From positions 193,882,370 through 193,946,369 of the forward strand of contig CM054115.1 in the NCBI GenBank assembly GCA_028673005.1: a stretch of DNA of 64,000 nucleotides, read 5' to 3'. Below, one piece after another: positions 35,859-45,654 of the stretch. The notes under the pieces were generated by a model. It was not told the DNA's origin, did not search any database, and saw nothing but the letters and a program-made list of their open reading frames with translations. Source of the stretch: Tanypteryx hageni (Eukaryota > Arthropoda > Insecta > Odonata > Petaluridae). Made by a program: the position numbers and the translations under genes. How positions within the stretch are numbered: the first letter of the stretch is position 1; every line of letters begins with the position of its first letter.

Positions 35859-36131
35859 CAACAAGGTGTTGGGATGAGGAAACCCAGTGAGCACTCACCA
35901 ATCAGACGACTTCAGGTTGGCGAGGCCCCGGGGATGTCGAAGCGACACACGTAAAATAACACAAAAACACAGAAACATCACAAACGTAAAGCTTTCGGAA
36001 CTACTCCTTCATCAGCTACAGAGAGAGAACTTCTTTTACGTGTGTCGCTTCGACATCCCCGGGGCCTCGCCAACCTGAAGTCGTCCGATTGGTGAGTGTT
36101 CACTGGGTTTCCTCATCCCAACACCTTGTTG
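35859..36131. mobile_element. Near-perfect 97-bp inverted repeat (Penelope-like LTR pair?)
   Basis: Left arm 35859-35956 and right arm 36035-36131 are almost exact reverse complements (CAACAAGGTGTTGGGATGAG versus CTCATCCCAACACC). The 78-bp spacer holds a hammerhead-like core on the minus strand. Flanked by TA, CA and TG microsatellites on both sides. Inverted, ribozyme-bearing terminal repeats are known for Penelope-like elements; no coding sequence is present here. Confidence 0.6.
35988..36020 (-). ncRNA. Hammerhead-like core, weak stem III
   Basis: On the minus strand: CUGAUGA (36016-36010), linker A, GGAG-UAGU-UUCC as stem II (four pairs with one G-U), GAAA (35996-35993), then GCUUU. Both conserved core blocks are exact. 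The part that should form stem III is only the AAGCUU palindrome, and stem I pairs poorly (GUA with UAC after one unpaired base). It may be a decayed or a dimer-dependent version. Confidence 0.4.
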
Positions 36132-36132
36132 C

Positions 36133-36241
<109 letters not shown>

Positions 36242-36245
36242 TAGC

Positions 36246-36875
36246 CAAAGGCAATGCAGTGTAAATATTACAGAACGATAAGCCTTCTGTCACACACTTC
36301 GAAGATCATCACGAGGATTCTTAATAAAAGGCTGGAAAAAGAGGCAGATGAAAAGGGAAAGATCAATTCGGTTCCAGAAAAGGACGAGGAACTAAAGATG
36401 CTATAGGGGTATTTAAAATCATATCAGAAAGGGCAATGGAGTACAGTCAAGATATCTGCGTATATTTCGTAAACTGGCAGAAGGCCTTTGATAGAGTAAA
36501 TTGAGTAATGTTGATGAAGATATTAAAGGATATAGGTGTAGACTGGAACTACAGGAAACTGATCAGAAATCTATTTGTGAATCAGGCCAGGTTGGACGAT
36601 GCGGACACCTGCGGGATAAATATCGATAGAGGAGTAAGACAGGGCTGCTGCCTATCTCTCTCTCTCTTTGGTTTGGTAAATTATTTTACCACATGTATCG
36701 GCCGTCCCTCGTGGTAACACCCACGTTCCCAGCCGGTCAGAATGTGCTCAATTACAAGGGCCAACCTTATTCAATATATAGGGAGAAAGTCTAATGCAAG
36801 AAGCGTTATAAGGCACTGGATATTTCAAATTTGGAGGAAGGAATGGTTTCAGGCGTCACTTGGTGGAATTTCTTC
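36246..36875 (+). pseudogene. Non-LTR retrotransposon reverse transcriptase fragment
   Basis: Blocks in changing frames: SRKGRGTKDAIGVFKIISER, then VYFVNWQKAFDRV (RT motif A), then IDRGVRQGCCLS (motif B). Motif A normally has Asp before WQKAFD; here it is Asn, so the catalytic residue is lost. A TGA follows RVN. The style is that of arthropod endonuclease-reverse transcriptases often labelled craniofacial development protein 2-like. The RT continues brokenly to about 36875, where the Penelope fragment begins; the C-terminus resumes at 37731. Confidence 0.75.
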
Positions 36876-37730
36876 ATAATATAAAATAAAGAGACTTGTT
36901 GTAATTCCACATAAATTTTATTCAAAACGACCTAGGTTTTGTTGCACTGCAACATCGTCAGGTGAACTAAATTCAAAGCCAGTAGCAATTTATAGTAATA
37001 TGTACAATGGGTGGGTGGGGTAGGGTGAGTTGGGGAGAATAAAGAAAGGAATTGTGGAGCGAACATCATTGGAGGAAAGGAGCGAGCGTATGTTCGTGGG
37101 AAGGGGAGGGGGAGAAAACGGTTGAGCTTAGTGATGTCCAGTAAGTTGGATAATGAGAAGACAATGGGGATAATTGGTAGGAATAATTACATTAGTGGGA
37201 GGTCAAAAAGTGGAGAATGAAAAGGATATAAAATATCATTTAAAACTTCAGAGTTCTTGTATAATTTCAAATTGTTCCAGAATATCAAGTCTAGGTCCCT
37301 TTCTTTCATAATGCAGGATTTTGGGAATAAAGTAGCTGTTGTGTCCATGTTCTAATAGATGTTTGGCGAAGAGAGAGGTTGTTTTACTGTTTATGAAGCA
37401 GGAATGATGTTCTTTGATTCTTTCTTTGAATTTTCGTCCCGTTTGTCTTATATAAACCGCAGTACAATCTCCTCAATGTAATTTGTAAATTCCACTTTTT
37501 TCCAAATTTTTAATTTTGTCTTTAGTAAGGCATAAAAGATTTTATAAGTTCGATCTATTGTAAAAAGCGGCTCTAATTTTATTTTTGGGAATTAATCTGT
37601 TAATTATAAGGGATATATTACCAAGAAATGATAGTCTTCGCCATTGTGGTTTCAAATTGTCAACAGGGATGGTACCGTATATTTGTTTCATGGCTAGTTG
37701 GAATCGTTTCCTCTCTTATAATCTGTCAAT
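36876..37730 (-). pseudogene. Penelope-like element fragment with GIY-YIG endonuclease remnant
   Basis: The minus strand from about 37720 downward encodes a region between RT and endonuclease (KQIYGTIPVDNLKPQWRRLS; IPKNKIRAAFYNRSN). The GIY-YIG domain follows at about 37500-37260: GIYKLH, a stop where Cys is expected, then YIRQTGRKFKERIKEHH and FAKHLLEHGH. GIY and YIG (here YIR) plus the R and H positions identify the Penelope endonuclease. The 3' part is non-coding with a decayed hammerhead motif at 36920-36967. It interrupts a LINE, so it inserted later than that LINE. Confidence 0.8.
36920..36967 (-). ncRNA. Decayed hammerhead ribozyme of the Penelope-like element
   Basis: On the minus strand: CUGACGA (36961-36955), U, stem II GUUGC-AGU-GCAAC (five pairs), AAAA where GAAA is required, then the palindromic CCUAGG (3-bp stem III) and UC before G (GUC cleavage site). 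The single missing core G and a poorly paired stem I suggest loss of activity. The location in the 3' region of a GIY-YIG Penelope remnant is where such motifs are expected. Confidence 0.55.
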
Positions 37731-38150
37731 TAATAGCTTTTTACGGGGCAGAAACATGGACGCTAAGGAAAAATGACATCAAATACTTGGAAAGCTTTGA
37801 AATGTGGACTTGGAGGAGAATGCTGAAGATAAAATGGACAGATAGGATGAAAAACGATGAAGTGCTACGAAGAGTAGGAAAGAAGCAAATGATTATACAG
37901 ACTATTAGAAAGAGGAAGGCAAACAGGGTTGGACATTACCTGAAGAGAGAGCGTATGATTAAAGACGTGTTAGAAGGAAAACTAGAGGGAAAAAGGAAAG
38001 AGGTAGGAAAAGGTTTCAGCTGATAGATGATTTGAAAAGGAAAGAGAGTTATCAAGATATGAAGAGGACAGCGGAAAATAGGAGTATATGGAGAACCAGG
38101 TTTAACCATGAATAATCACGGACCTGTCTACGGACAGACTACCTATGATG
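37731..38150 (+). pseudogene. LINE ORF2 C-terminus (continuation after Penelope insertion)
   Basis: Frame reading FYGAETWTLRKNDIKYLESF, then WRRMLKIKWTDRM and RKANRVGHYLKRER, followed by a frameshift near 38000 and the ending NRSIWRTRFNHE. Same family as 33535-33850 and the probable other half of the RT at 36246-36875. Ends CTACCTATGATGATGATATATA, so the tail is again TA-rich. Confidence 0.8.
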
Positions 38151-38168
38151 ATGATATATAGCTATATT

Positions 38169-38200
38169 GTCCTCTGTAAGGAACGTCTATATATAATGAT
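38169..38200. repeat. Orphan junction motif of the ~146-bp-monomer family
   Basis: GTCCTCTGTAAGGAACGTCT followed by ATATATAATGAT, the sequence that separates units in the 10-16-kb array, here without any unit attached and set in TA-rich DNA. Confidence 0.55.
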
Positions 38201-38969
38201 ATATATAGTTGCATATAAATGTGTTTATGTTTGTATACTCATACATATGTATGATGGTTTGGGAAATTTGGTAATGAAATTAATTTGAATAGCGATTCGA
38301 AAAAATAATCAAATCGTTCAGATTGGCTAGCGAAAGTTTCCATTATTTTTTAGCTCAATCTTGTGGATGAACAAATAAAATGAAAAACTTTGAATCTTCT
38401 GAAGATGATGTATCACATCGAAACCCGGATCGTACTGAATTTTTAGATGTTGTGGAAAATACAGTATTTTTCATTCTATTTGTTCACTCTATTTTTGCTT
38501 TATTTTACTTAAAAGATCTATCCTGGTGGACGGTTATAATCATTCACGAAATATGTCTGAGGTCGCACTTTAGATTAAGTGTCATGGAGTGATTGAAGGA
38601 AGGGAACAACAACGTTGAATCGTTGATAGTTTATCGGAAGAAAAATTCAACAGATTGGCGTGGATCGCTCTGTAACGTGGGCCAAAAGGAAGGAAAATTT
38701 CCTCAAGGACAGACAAGTAAAATTACCTCAATTGGGGAGTTGGTTAATTGCGCTGAAAAAGGTAATGAACGGGGACTCCACGCAAAGCAACGTTGTCCAC
38801 TTAGCTAGAAAAACAAAACGTGTACGCAAGCATTGGGAGTAGACGACTGCGTGCTTCACGCTCATCCTAGAAGAGCGCTGTGACGTCAGAGGCTGGGGCT
38901 GGTAGAGGGGGTGGGCAGAGAGAGGGGGTTTAGAGGCAGCTGTGGGGCGAGCAGGGATAGGACGGAGAG
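38201..38969. other. Intergenic, no gene recognised
   Basis: Mixed sequence with a CRE-type palindrome TGACGTCA at 38881-38888. Open frames of 60-70 codons show no family features. Confidence 0.4.
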
Positions 38970-39232
38970 CAGTGATCTCAAACATTCGACTGTCGCGGCC
39001 CCCTTCAATATCACGCGGGCCCCTTTGAATTGAAAACAGCAAAAATAAGAAAATTTATTGCAAATTTATTCATTTTATGTAAGTATAAATATTTTTATCA
39101 CATCATTTTTCCAAAAATTCCCTGATAAAATTTGATTATTCGTGAAAACTTTATTTTTTGGCGTTTCACCTTGCATCCGAAATAATTTTGTGGCCCTCTG
39201 GGAGGACGCGGCCCACAGTTTGAAAAACACTG
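38970..39232. mobile_element. hAT-type MITE (copy 2 of the group)
   Basis: Left end CAGTGATCTCAAACATTCG, right end reversed CAGTGTTTTTCAAACTGTGG. Flanking octamers ACGGAGAG and TCCTAGAG agree at five of eight positions, a decayed duplication at best. Subterminal CGCGGCC and GGCCCAC motifs are as in related copies. Confidence 0.6.
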
Positions 39233-39418
39233 TCCTAGAGAGAGGGGAAAGAATAGCACCATCTGCCATGCGCCTATGGCTGTTTGTTTTTTGCACGTTA
39301 AAAAGTTTTAAAATAGGAAGAGCGTTGCTGACGTCCTCATGTCATCTTAGTTTGCCGTAAATGCTTTAGCTGGGCTCTCTGCTCGAAAAATATTTTAGTT
39401 TATGTGTTTTGCTTTAGA

Positions 39419-39735
39419 CCAAGGGCCCCCAAGCTACGGCCCGCGGGCAATGCCCGGCCCACGCAGTGACTTCGCCCTCATCAATTTCTTAAAGACATAC
39501 GTATTTGTCTGCTTTCCAGCAGGAGGTGTCATTTGCTATCACTAATGAAATCCAAACGATACTTTTCTCGAGTACGTGGATGCAATATACTTTTGGTATA
39601 TGCGTATGACACATTATAACAATAAATATTTCGATTTGAAATGTACACACGGCCATTTGAGAGATCGTATGTGGCCCTCACAGTGGTACATAAGGCCTCA
39701 TGTGGCCCCATTTGGTTAAAAGTTTGGTGGTCTCT
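39419..39735. mobile_element. hAT-type MITE (GGCCCGC family), copy 3
   Basis: Left end CCAAGGGCCCCCAAGCTACG, right end reversed AGAGACCACCAAACTTTTAA. Flanked by GCTTTAGA (39411-39418) and GCTAAAGA (39736-39743), six of eight matching. Contains GGCCCGCGGGC near the left end like the 252-577 copy. Confidence 0.65.
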
Positions 39736-39912
39736 GCTAAAGATGAATAAGCAAATGCTCTTTTATCATAAATTATTCTTAATATGAGTCTTACATTGAT
39801 TCTTCCGTGTTTGCGTTTTCACCATGAGACTAAAGCGAATGAATTTAACATTTAGATCGCTGAATCCCCTTGGAACTCGCCTTCTGTAAGACAATTATTT
39901 CATCACTTACGT

Positions 39913-40225
39913 CAAGGATGGGCAAACTACGGTCCGTGGGCCACATCAGGCCCGCGAGAGTATTTTACGCGGCCCGCAATGCCCTTAACGGCAGGGAACC
40001 GTGAAATGCAGTGCAGATAATTTCAGAACTGTTGGTCAAATGATGTCCGGAAAACCTATTATTAGCTATGACGCTAAAATATAAAAAATATTGATTATCA
40101 CAAATAGGATCATTCGCATTCTCTCAACTGCCGATGTGAACCCTAACGTGGCCCACCGAGGCACATTCGTCTAAACCTCCGCAACTGCGAATGTGGCACG
40201 CCTCGAAAAGGTTTGCCCACTCCTG
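39913..40225. mobile_element. hAT-type MITE (GGCCCGC family), copy 4
   Basis: Left end CAAGGATGGGCAAACTACGG, right end reversed CAGGAGTGGGCAAACCTTTT, giving an 11-bp exact inner match TGGGCAAAC plus flanks. Flanking octamers ACTTACGT and ACCGAAGT match five of eight. About the same length (313 bp) as copies 1 and 3. Confidence 0.65.
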
Positions 40226-40476
40226 ACCGAAGTGGTCGCTAGTAAATTTAAATCAGGCCTATTGTAAGGAAAGATGTAATTTGATTCGATGAGCTCCACT
40301 TCACTTAATTTACTCAATAAATGCAATAAAGGTAGGAAAATCTCCATTTGCGTAAAAATATTCATATGTATTGGATTTTATTAGAACGTAGCGCGAGTTG
40401 CGAAAATATTAAGTCGATAAGCTTTGCATGCATTCTTTCGATAGACCTTTCTTCTTATCAAAATTCTCTACGCGTA

Positions 40477-40721
40477 CACTGGGGCGGATCTATTTAGAAG
40501 CTTCCTAAGGGGTGGGGGAGGGGCGATCGCCACAAGTTCTCCTTCCCTCTTGAATCCAACTCTGTCGACGACCGTTTATCGAGAAAATCCCCCTTTCTTT
40601 GCGTAATCAGCAGTAGCAGAATAGAGGAAGTTTGCGCGAAATGGGTTTGAGAATGCATCCAATATAGGGCAATGAGAAATGCCCGATGCTCACCGTCGAC
40701 TCTTTCGGATCCGCCAATGTG
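40477..40721. mobile_element. MITE with CACTGGNGGATCC ends, copy 1
   Basis: Left CACTGGGGCGGATC, right reversed CACATTGGCGGATCC. Internal GGGCGATCGCC near the left end matches GGGCGATCACC in the element at 58625-59127. No clear target duplication. Confidence 0.5.
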
Positions 40722-43700
40722 TCTTCCTTTTATCTATTTCTAGCGTTCAGTAATTCTAAAATGTATTGTTGTGTTACATCAGTTCACATGGAAAGGTCTC
40801 CTCGATATAATATGTAATTCAGTGTTTCGGAGACCTAAAACCTGTTTCTATGATTAAAAAGTTCTACTATTTAACCGGAGAGCAAATTGATTTTAAAATA
40901 TGCCTAAGTGATAGCAGGAATTACATGTAGCAGAGATTATGAATTTACTTACAATCTCCAACGCGAAACTTCGGGTGAACGTTTACAGTTGCACGCTAAT
41001 GAGCGAAAATAGGTTGCTAGGATCAATCAGTTGACCGAGCCAACGGTGTCAATGACCTGACCAAAAGACAGCAATATTATTAAAAAGAAAACTTTCAAGA
41101 TATTTAGGTCTTTCATACTGTAGCCTGGTTTTTTTAAAAGTATTGAGTAATAATGCAAGAAACAACTTTCTCGTATGGCATTTATCGAGGCGATGAAATG
41201 AATGAAATAAAGTAGCATAATTTAAGATTGTTAACAAAATATTATTTTAGCTGTTGAATAATTTTAAATGCATATAAATAAACTGATAGAATTATTCGCT
41301 TATAAGATTGTCGTGCAGAAAATGAATTATCACGCGATAGCCGCGGATGCGGACCAATGAAATATGAAAGTTCTCTCCACAATGCTTTTCGATCGAAGAC
41401 GTCCTTGAGATAGCCAAAGAAAATTGGCAACAATGGTAATTGGTGCACTGCCAGACAGCCGTTATTCTAACAATAAATAAGAAAATTATTCCCAAGTGTT
41501 TATAGTAAAGGCAGGTAGCAAAATGTATCAGGCAAAAAACAAATATAACTCAAAATAGCAAAATAGATGAGATATCAAATATTAGGAATATGGCGTAGAA
41601 GCACGGGAAAATGTACGACATTGAATATGACTCAGGAAATATTATGAAACCACTTTAAAAGTTTGTATTATTCTCAATTTAAAAGCAATAGCATAATTAA
41701 CCTTGGTTAAATACAACAGTTTAAAACGATGTGTAATAATGTAGAAGGTTGTTATATCCGTAGATGCTTCTATCGATATCTTAATATAGGCTCACTGAAA
41801 AATATTGGCGACTCAGTTGCTATTACTTCAATTGTAATACTCATTTCAAATTGCATATATAGCTATGTAAATTTCACTTGCTGAACAACAGAGGAATACG
41901 ATGTTAAGTAATTCCATACCTTGGCGGATGGCTCATTTGTTAGAAGATTTGCGAAGGCATAAGAATGTTAATGGCCATCTTTGTACTTGTTAGTATTTAC
42001 TTTGATATTTTAAAGTGCACTTCTTTCGTTATTTGGCCTTGTAATTTATATTCGAGTATTATGGTGGCAATTAGAATAAACATAGGCTGGACGCGCCAAT
42101 TTCATAAACGAAATAAATCTATTTGGCTCTTTATGTAGAGGCTGATTGCACGTTAACGAGTATAAAAATTGCTTAATTTTATTGAACCGAAATCTTCGAA
42201 CCCAGATCTAGATAATGTCAAGTGAAAGGCGTTCATATAAAACCTGAACATGCTGAGCGAAATATTTAATTTCAGAGCGAGCGAAACGGAGGAGCAGCGT
42301 GGGCAAAGTAAAGATCTGTAAAGGATTTTTCGTTCCGCTCATGTTCGAGGTTCGCCTTTTCGCCCAGGAATTTATGACGTCACTCTCAGCGCGGATGGAT
42401 ATCAGAGACGCGTTTGTCCTTCGCAGCAGCATTTCAGTTGAAGTCGTGATAGTAGACGTACCCACGGCGGGGTTACTCAGAGGAGAAATTTCAGCGGGCG
42501 ATCATCAAAACATCAATCCCACTTGCTTGCTGCACTCATATCATCTAGTGAAATGATTAACTTCCGTCATTTTCCTACCTCTGCCACCGCCTTCACTTTT
42601 ACTCCGTCATGCTCCACCACTCCCTCCGGTTGATATTGACGGAGAGAGAAAAGGGGGAGAGGTAAAAGGGGAGGAAAGAGAGACTTAAGACAAATTTGTG
42701 ACTGAAAAACAAGTGGTACAGCTGCTAAAGTGTGCTATAATGGCCCTCGAAAGTGTCAGTCTGAAAGGAGATGATGAAAGGTTGAGTACTTATTTTCACC
42801 AGCTTCCGTCAGGAAATTATCAAAGAATTCAATATTATATTTCAAGCAGTTCGATTGTTAAGCATAATATATCGTACGATTAGTAGGTTAATTTTAATAC
42901 GGATAATTTGCTCGTATAGCGTAGTAATATGTGTGAAGACGAACTACTTCCTTATCGTGGTCAAAATGGCGGCTAGTGAAGTTCCGTAAAATCCATTCGC
43001 TGAATACGAATTGTGCCGAGTAATGCATGTGGGTATTGATCGTCGACTTTTTTCTCGCTAATTTCTATTGAAAATGAATGAGTTTATTTAAATTTGATTT
43101 TTTGCTTGCAATGGCCTTTTTTTAATGGGGTCAGGGTATTTCCGTGATTAAATTGAACAATGAAGGGAACTATTTTCATCAATTCTTTCCTGTAACGGTT
43201 GAAAAGCGATTGTTATGTGGAGCCTCGGTATTTAACAAAGGCTGTATTATTGTAAATTTTCTAGGTTAACACGGGAATTTTTACTTTGCATCAGCGTAAC
43301 TGGTCTACCATATCAAGAGGATGAGGTAGTAGGGGCGTCTGTTGATGTGGCTATGTTGTAAGCTTACTCATACGTCGGTAGCGTTGCCATAGCTTCCGGT
43401 GTTTAGTTTTCCCCCTGGCTGGTACGAAAAGCTTTATGGGGTAACTTTTTGTGTGGAAGTGAAAAAGTATTTCGTAAAACTTGGAAGACCGTAATAAACT
43501 TAAAATATGACAACGCTGAGATGGTATATTTATTTAATTTTTACGCCTTATTCAAAAATTACCACGGGTTGTTCGAAATTTTTCTTTTTATATTCGATGC
43601 ACTTAAATTATTTGACATTTTGAATTTCTTTTGCTGGTTTTTAATGGTTTGGCCTTCGTCATTCGTTGTTTGTGCGCATTCGCTTGATAGTAGAATCGTA

Positions 43701-45308
43701 GGAGGGGAGAGTTTGTGGGTCGGAAGTAGGGGAGGCCGATCGGCCACAGGGTGGAGGATGAGGCGACAGCCGTGATGTACGCGAGGGAAGGGGAAGTGGG
43801 ACCGGCAGGCTGAGGGGATATTGCGTCACGTGGCTGACAACACTTGCCATGCGTTTAGGCGATTGTAAATGAATCAATGTTAGGAAAAAATACTAAATAG
43901 GGATGGGAGTTCAATACAGAACACTTTTAAGTTATGCTATAATAGCGTAATTATACGAGACCCAATTGATATGCAACTTTAGAATATGAAGAAATATTTT
44001 CACGTAGTCAAAAATTAAGTATATTTGGTTCTTTATTTGCCTTTACAATCTGATTACCTCAGTCGATAAATTATGCATCACGTTGAAACGAGTTTCGCAA
44101 TCTGAATGTTTACGCGTACAATGTCGAGGTCGTTACGTCTCTTGGAGGAGAATTTCAGTGTCAAAGTCGACGAATCCTTAAAGGCTATCATTGCCTTGTA
44201 AGCCTCAGGCGAGCGCTTGCAAGACAGTTATACCTACAGTTGTCTGGGTTGCGTTATGTCACTAAGTAGCGAAAGCCTGTGATGCCTTTGGAATGTCAGT
44301 GTTTGGGCCATGTTAGGGCAAGAAAGATAATCAAGAACAATCAGTCACGTAGTGGCGTAGTGTCAACTCGTGACAATGTTTTCCCGTCAAATATGACCCG
44401 GTAAATCTTAATCGGTTGTCGCGTCAAAAATGATTATAATTTTTAAGTCAAATATATACTTATAAAATGTTATGCATTAATATTTCAGCGAGTAATTTAT
44501 GCTGTTGAAAAGGTTGCATAACTCCACATCCAATTCAGGCGTGCTGTTTCGTAATTTCGAAACGGGAGATTATGTAAACAGTTCTCGGTTGTCAAGCAGT
44601 ATGTAATCGATAATACGGAAGCGAAGGCAAAATATATTGTCGATCGATGTTAGGGGCTCGAAGAAGAAACGAAAAGATATACTATATTATTAACATGATA
44701 CGACTAAATAATACAAACATTTGAGAGCTCGTCACTGTTTGGCTGGTGAATTATGTCACAATGATGTGCAAGCCAAATCATGTTATCCGCTGAATTTGCA
44801 AGAACGCTTTTGAATATAATTGGGGAATGCATGGCATAAAAGTTTGCAAACGTCCCATTTTAAATTCAAAATTACGTTTAAAATACAATGAATAGCATGA
44901 TACATACTGATAATGGTAATATTTGAAAATTTTTGTGCTTCTATTTCTTTGCGAAATTTTTTTCAACTAACGACAATCATAAATCAGAATTATGGATAAA
45001 ATTGTTGGCATAATTCCATAAAAATTTTAAACTTTTTTGTATTATGTAAATTGCAGTACAATGAAAAAACTGCTGGAGGTTCTTTTAGGATTGAATAATA
45101 GATGATATAGAAAATCAATATTATGTGGTGAAAATATTTGCCAGAAAAAAATATTTTATGATTGAAAATAATTCTAAATAGAAATTAAAATTCAGTTCCG
45201 TATGGTTTATAAGAAATTTTTAAAACAACTTCGCTCAAGACAAAAGTATTCGTTCTCAGTTCCAATTCAAATTTTCCTTTAAATAAAGACAGGTTAATTT
45301 TTTCGCAG
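40722..45308. other. Upstream region of the ZC3H4-like gene, CpG-richer, no transposon recognised
   Basis: About 4.6 kb with few recognisable repeats. Holds a CRE-type TGACGTCA at 42375-42382 and a YY1-type AAAATGGCGGC at 42963-42973, and an acceptor-like pyrimidine tract ending CGCAG at 45308 just before the gene's start codon. Probably contains the promoter and a non-coding first exon of the downstream gene; neither the start site nor a donor can be fixed by reading. Open frames such as 42299-42556 and 43449-43775 show no family features. Confidence 0.4.
42962..42973 (+). promoter_or_regulatory. YY1-type CAAAATGGCGGC motif, candidate promoter element
   Basis: Matches the AANATGGCGGC core common at TATA-less metazoan promoters and lies 2.3 kb upstream of the first coding exon in a CpG-richer stretch. 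The ATG inside opens only a seven-codon frame. Position and motif only; no direct evidence. Confidence 0.2.
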
Positions 45309-45654
45309 CTTCATGGCTGATGATTTGGAGGATGGAGAAATACTAGATGAGGAAGATGAGGTTCCACCAAATTTAAGCACTGTTGCTGAAGTGGAGGATG
45401 AAAAGAAGGCAAAATTTGAAGGGAATAGCATCACCCCTATTGTTACATGCACAGCTTCAAACTCGATTGATAAAGAAAAACCACAAACTGATGATTCCAA
45501 AGTACCTTCAACTGTGGGCATTGAGAAGGGGGTAAGACGGGATTCTAATGAAGCTGGAGATTTGCATTCTGAAGATGATGCACGGAAGAAGAAGAAAAAG
45601 AAAAAGAAGAGGCACAGAGAAAGTGATGAAGATGAGAGATCAAAGGACTCTAAG
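45309..45654 (+). CDS. su(s): ZC3H4-like gene, first coding exon
   Basis: Start codon at 45313. A TTTTTTCGCAG acceptor ends at 45308, so this is probably exon 2 after a non-coding exon, with a 4-nt leader here. 114 codons, ending SKDSK at the donor AAG|GTGAGG. The acidic opening is a family hallmark; KKKKKKKKRHRES near the end is a likely nuclear localisation signal. Reading on into the intron gives only a spurious tail. Confidence 0.9.
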
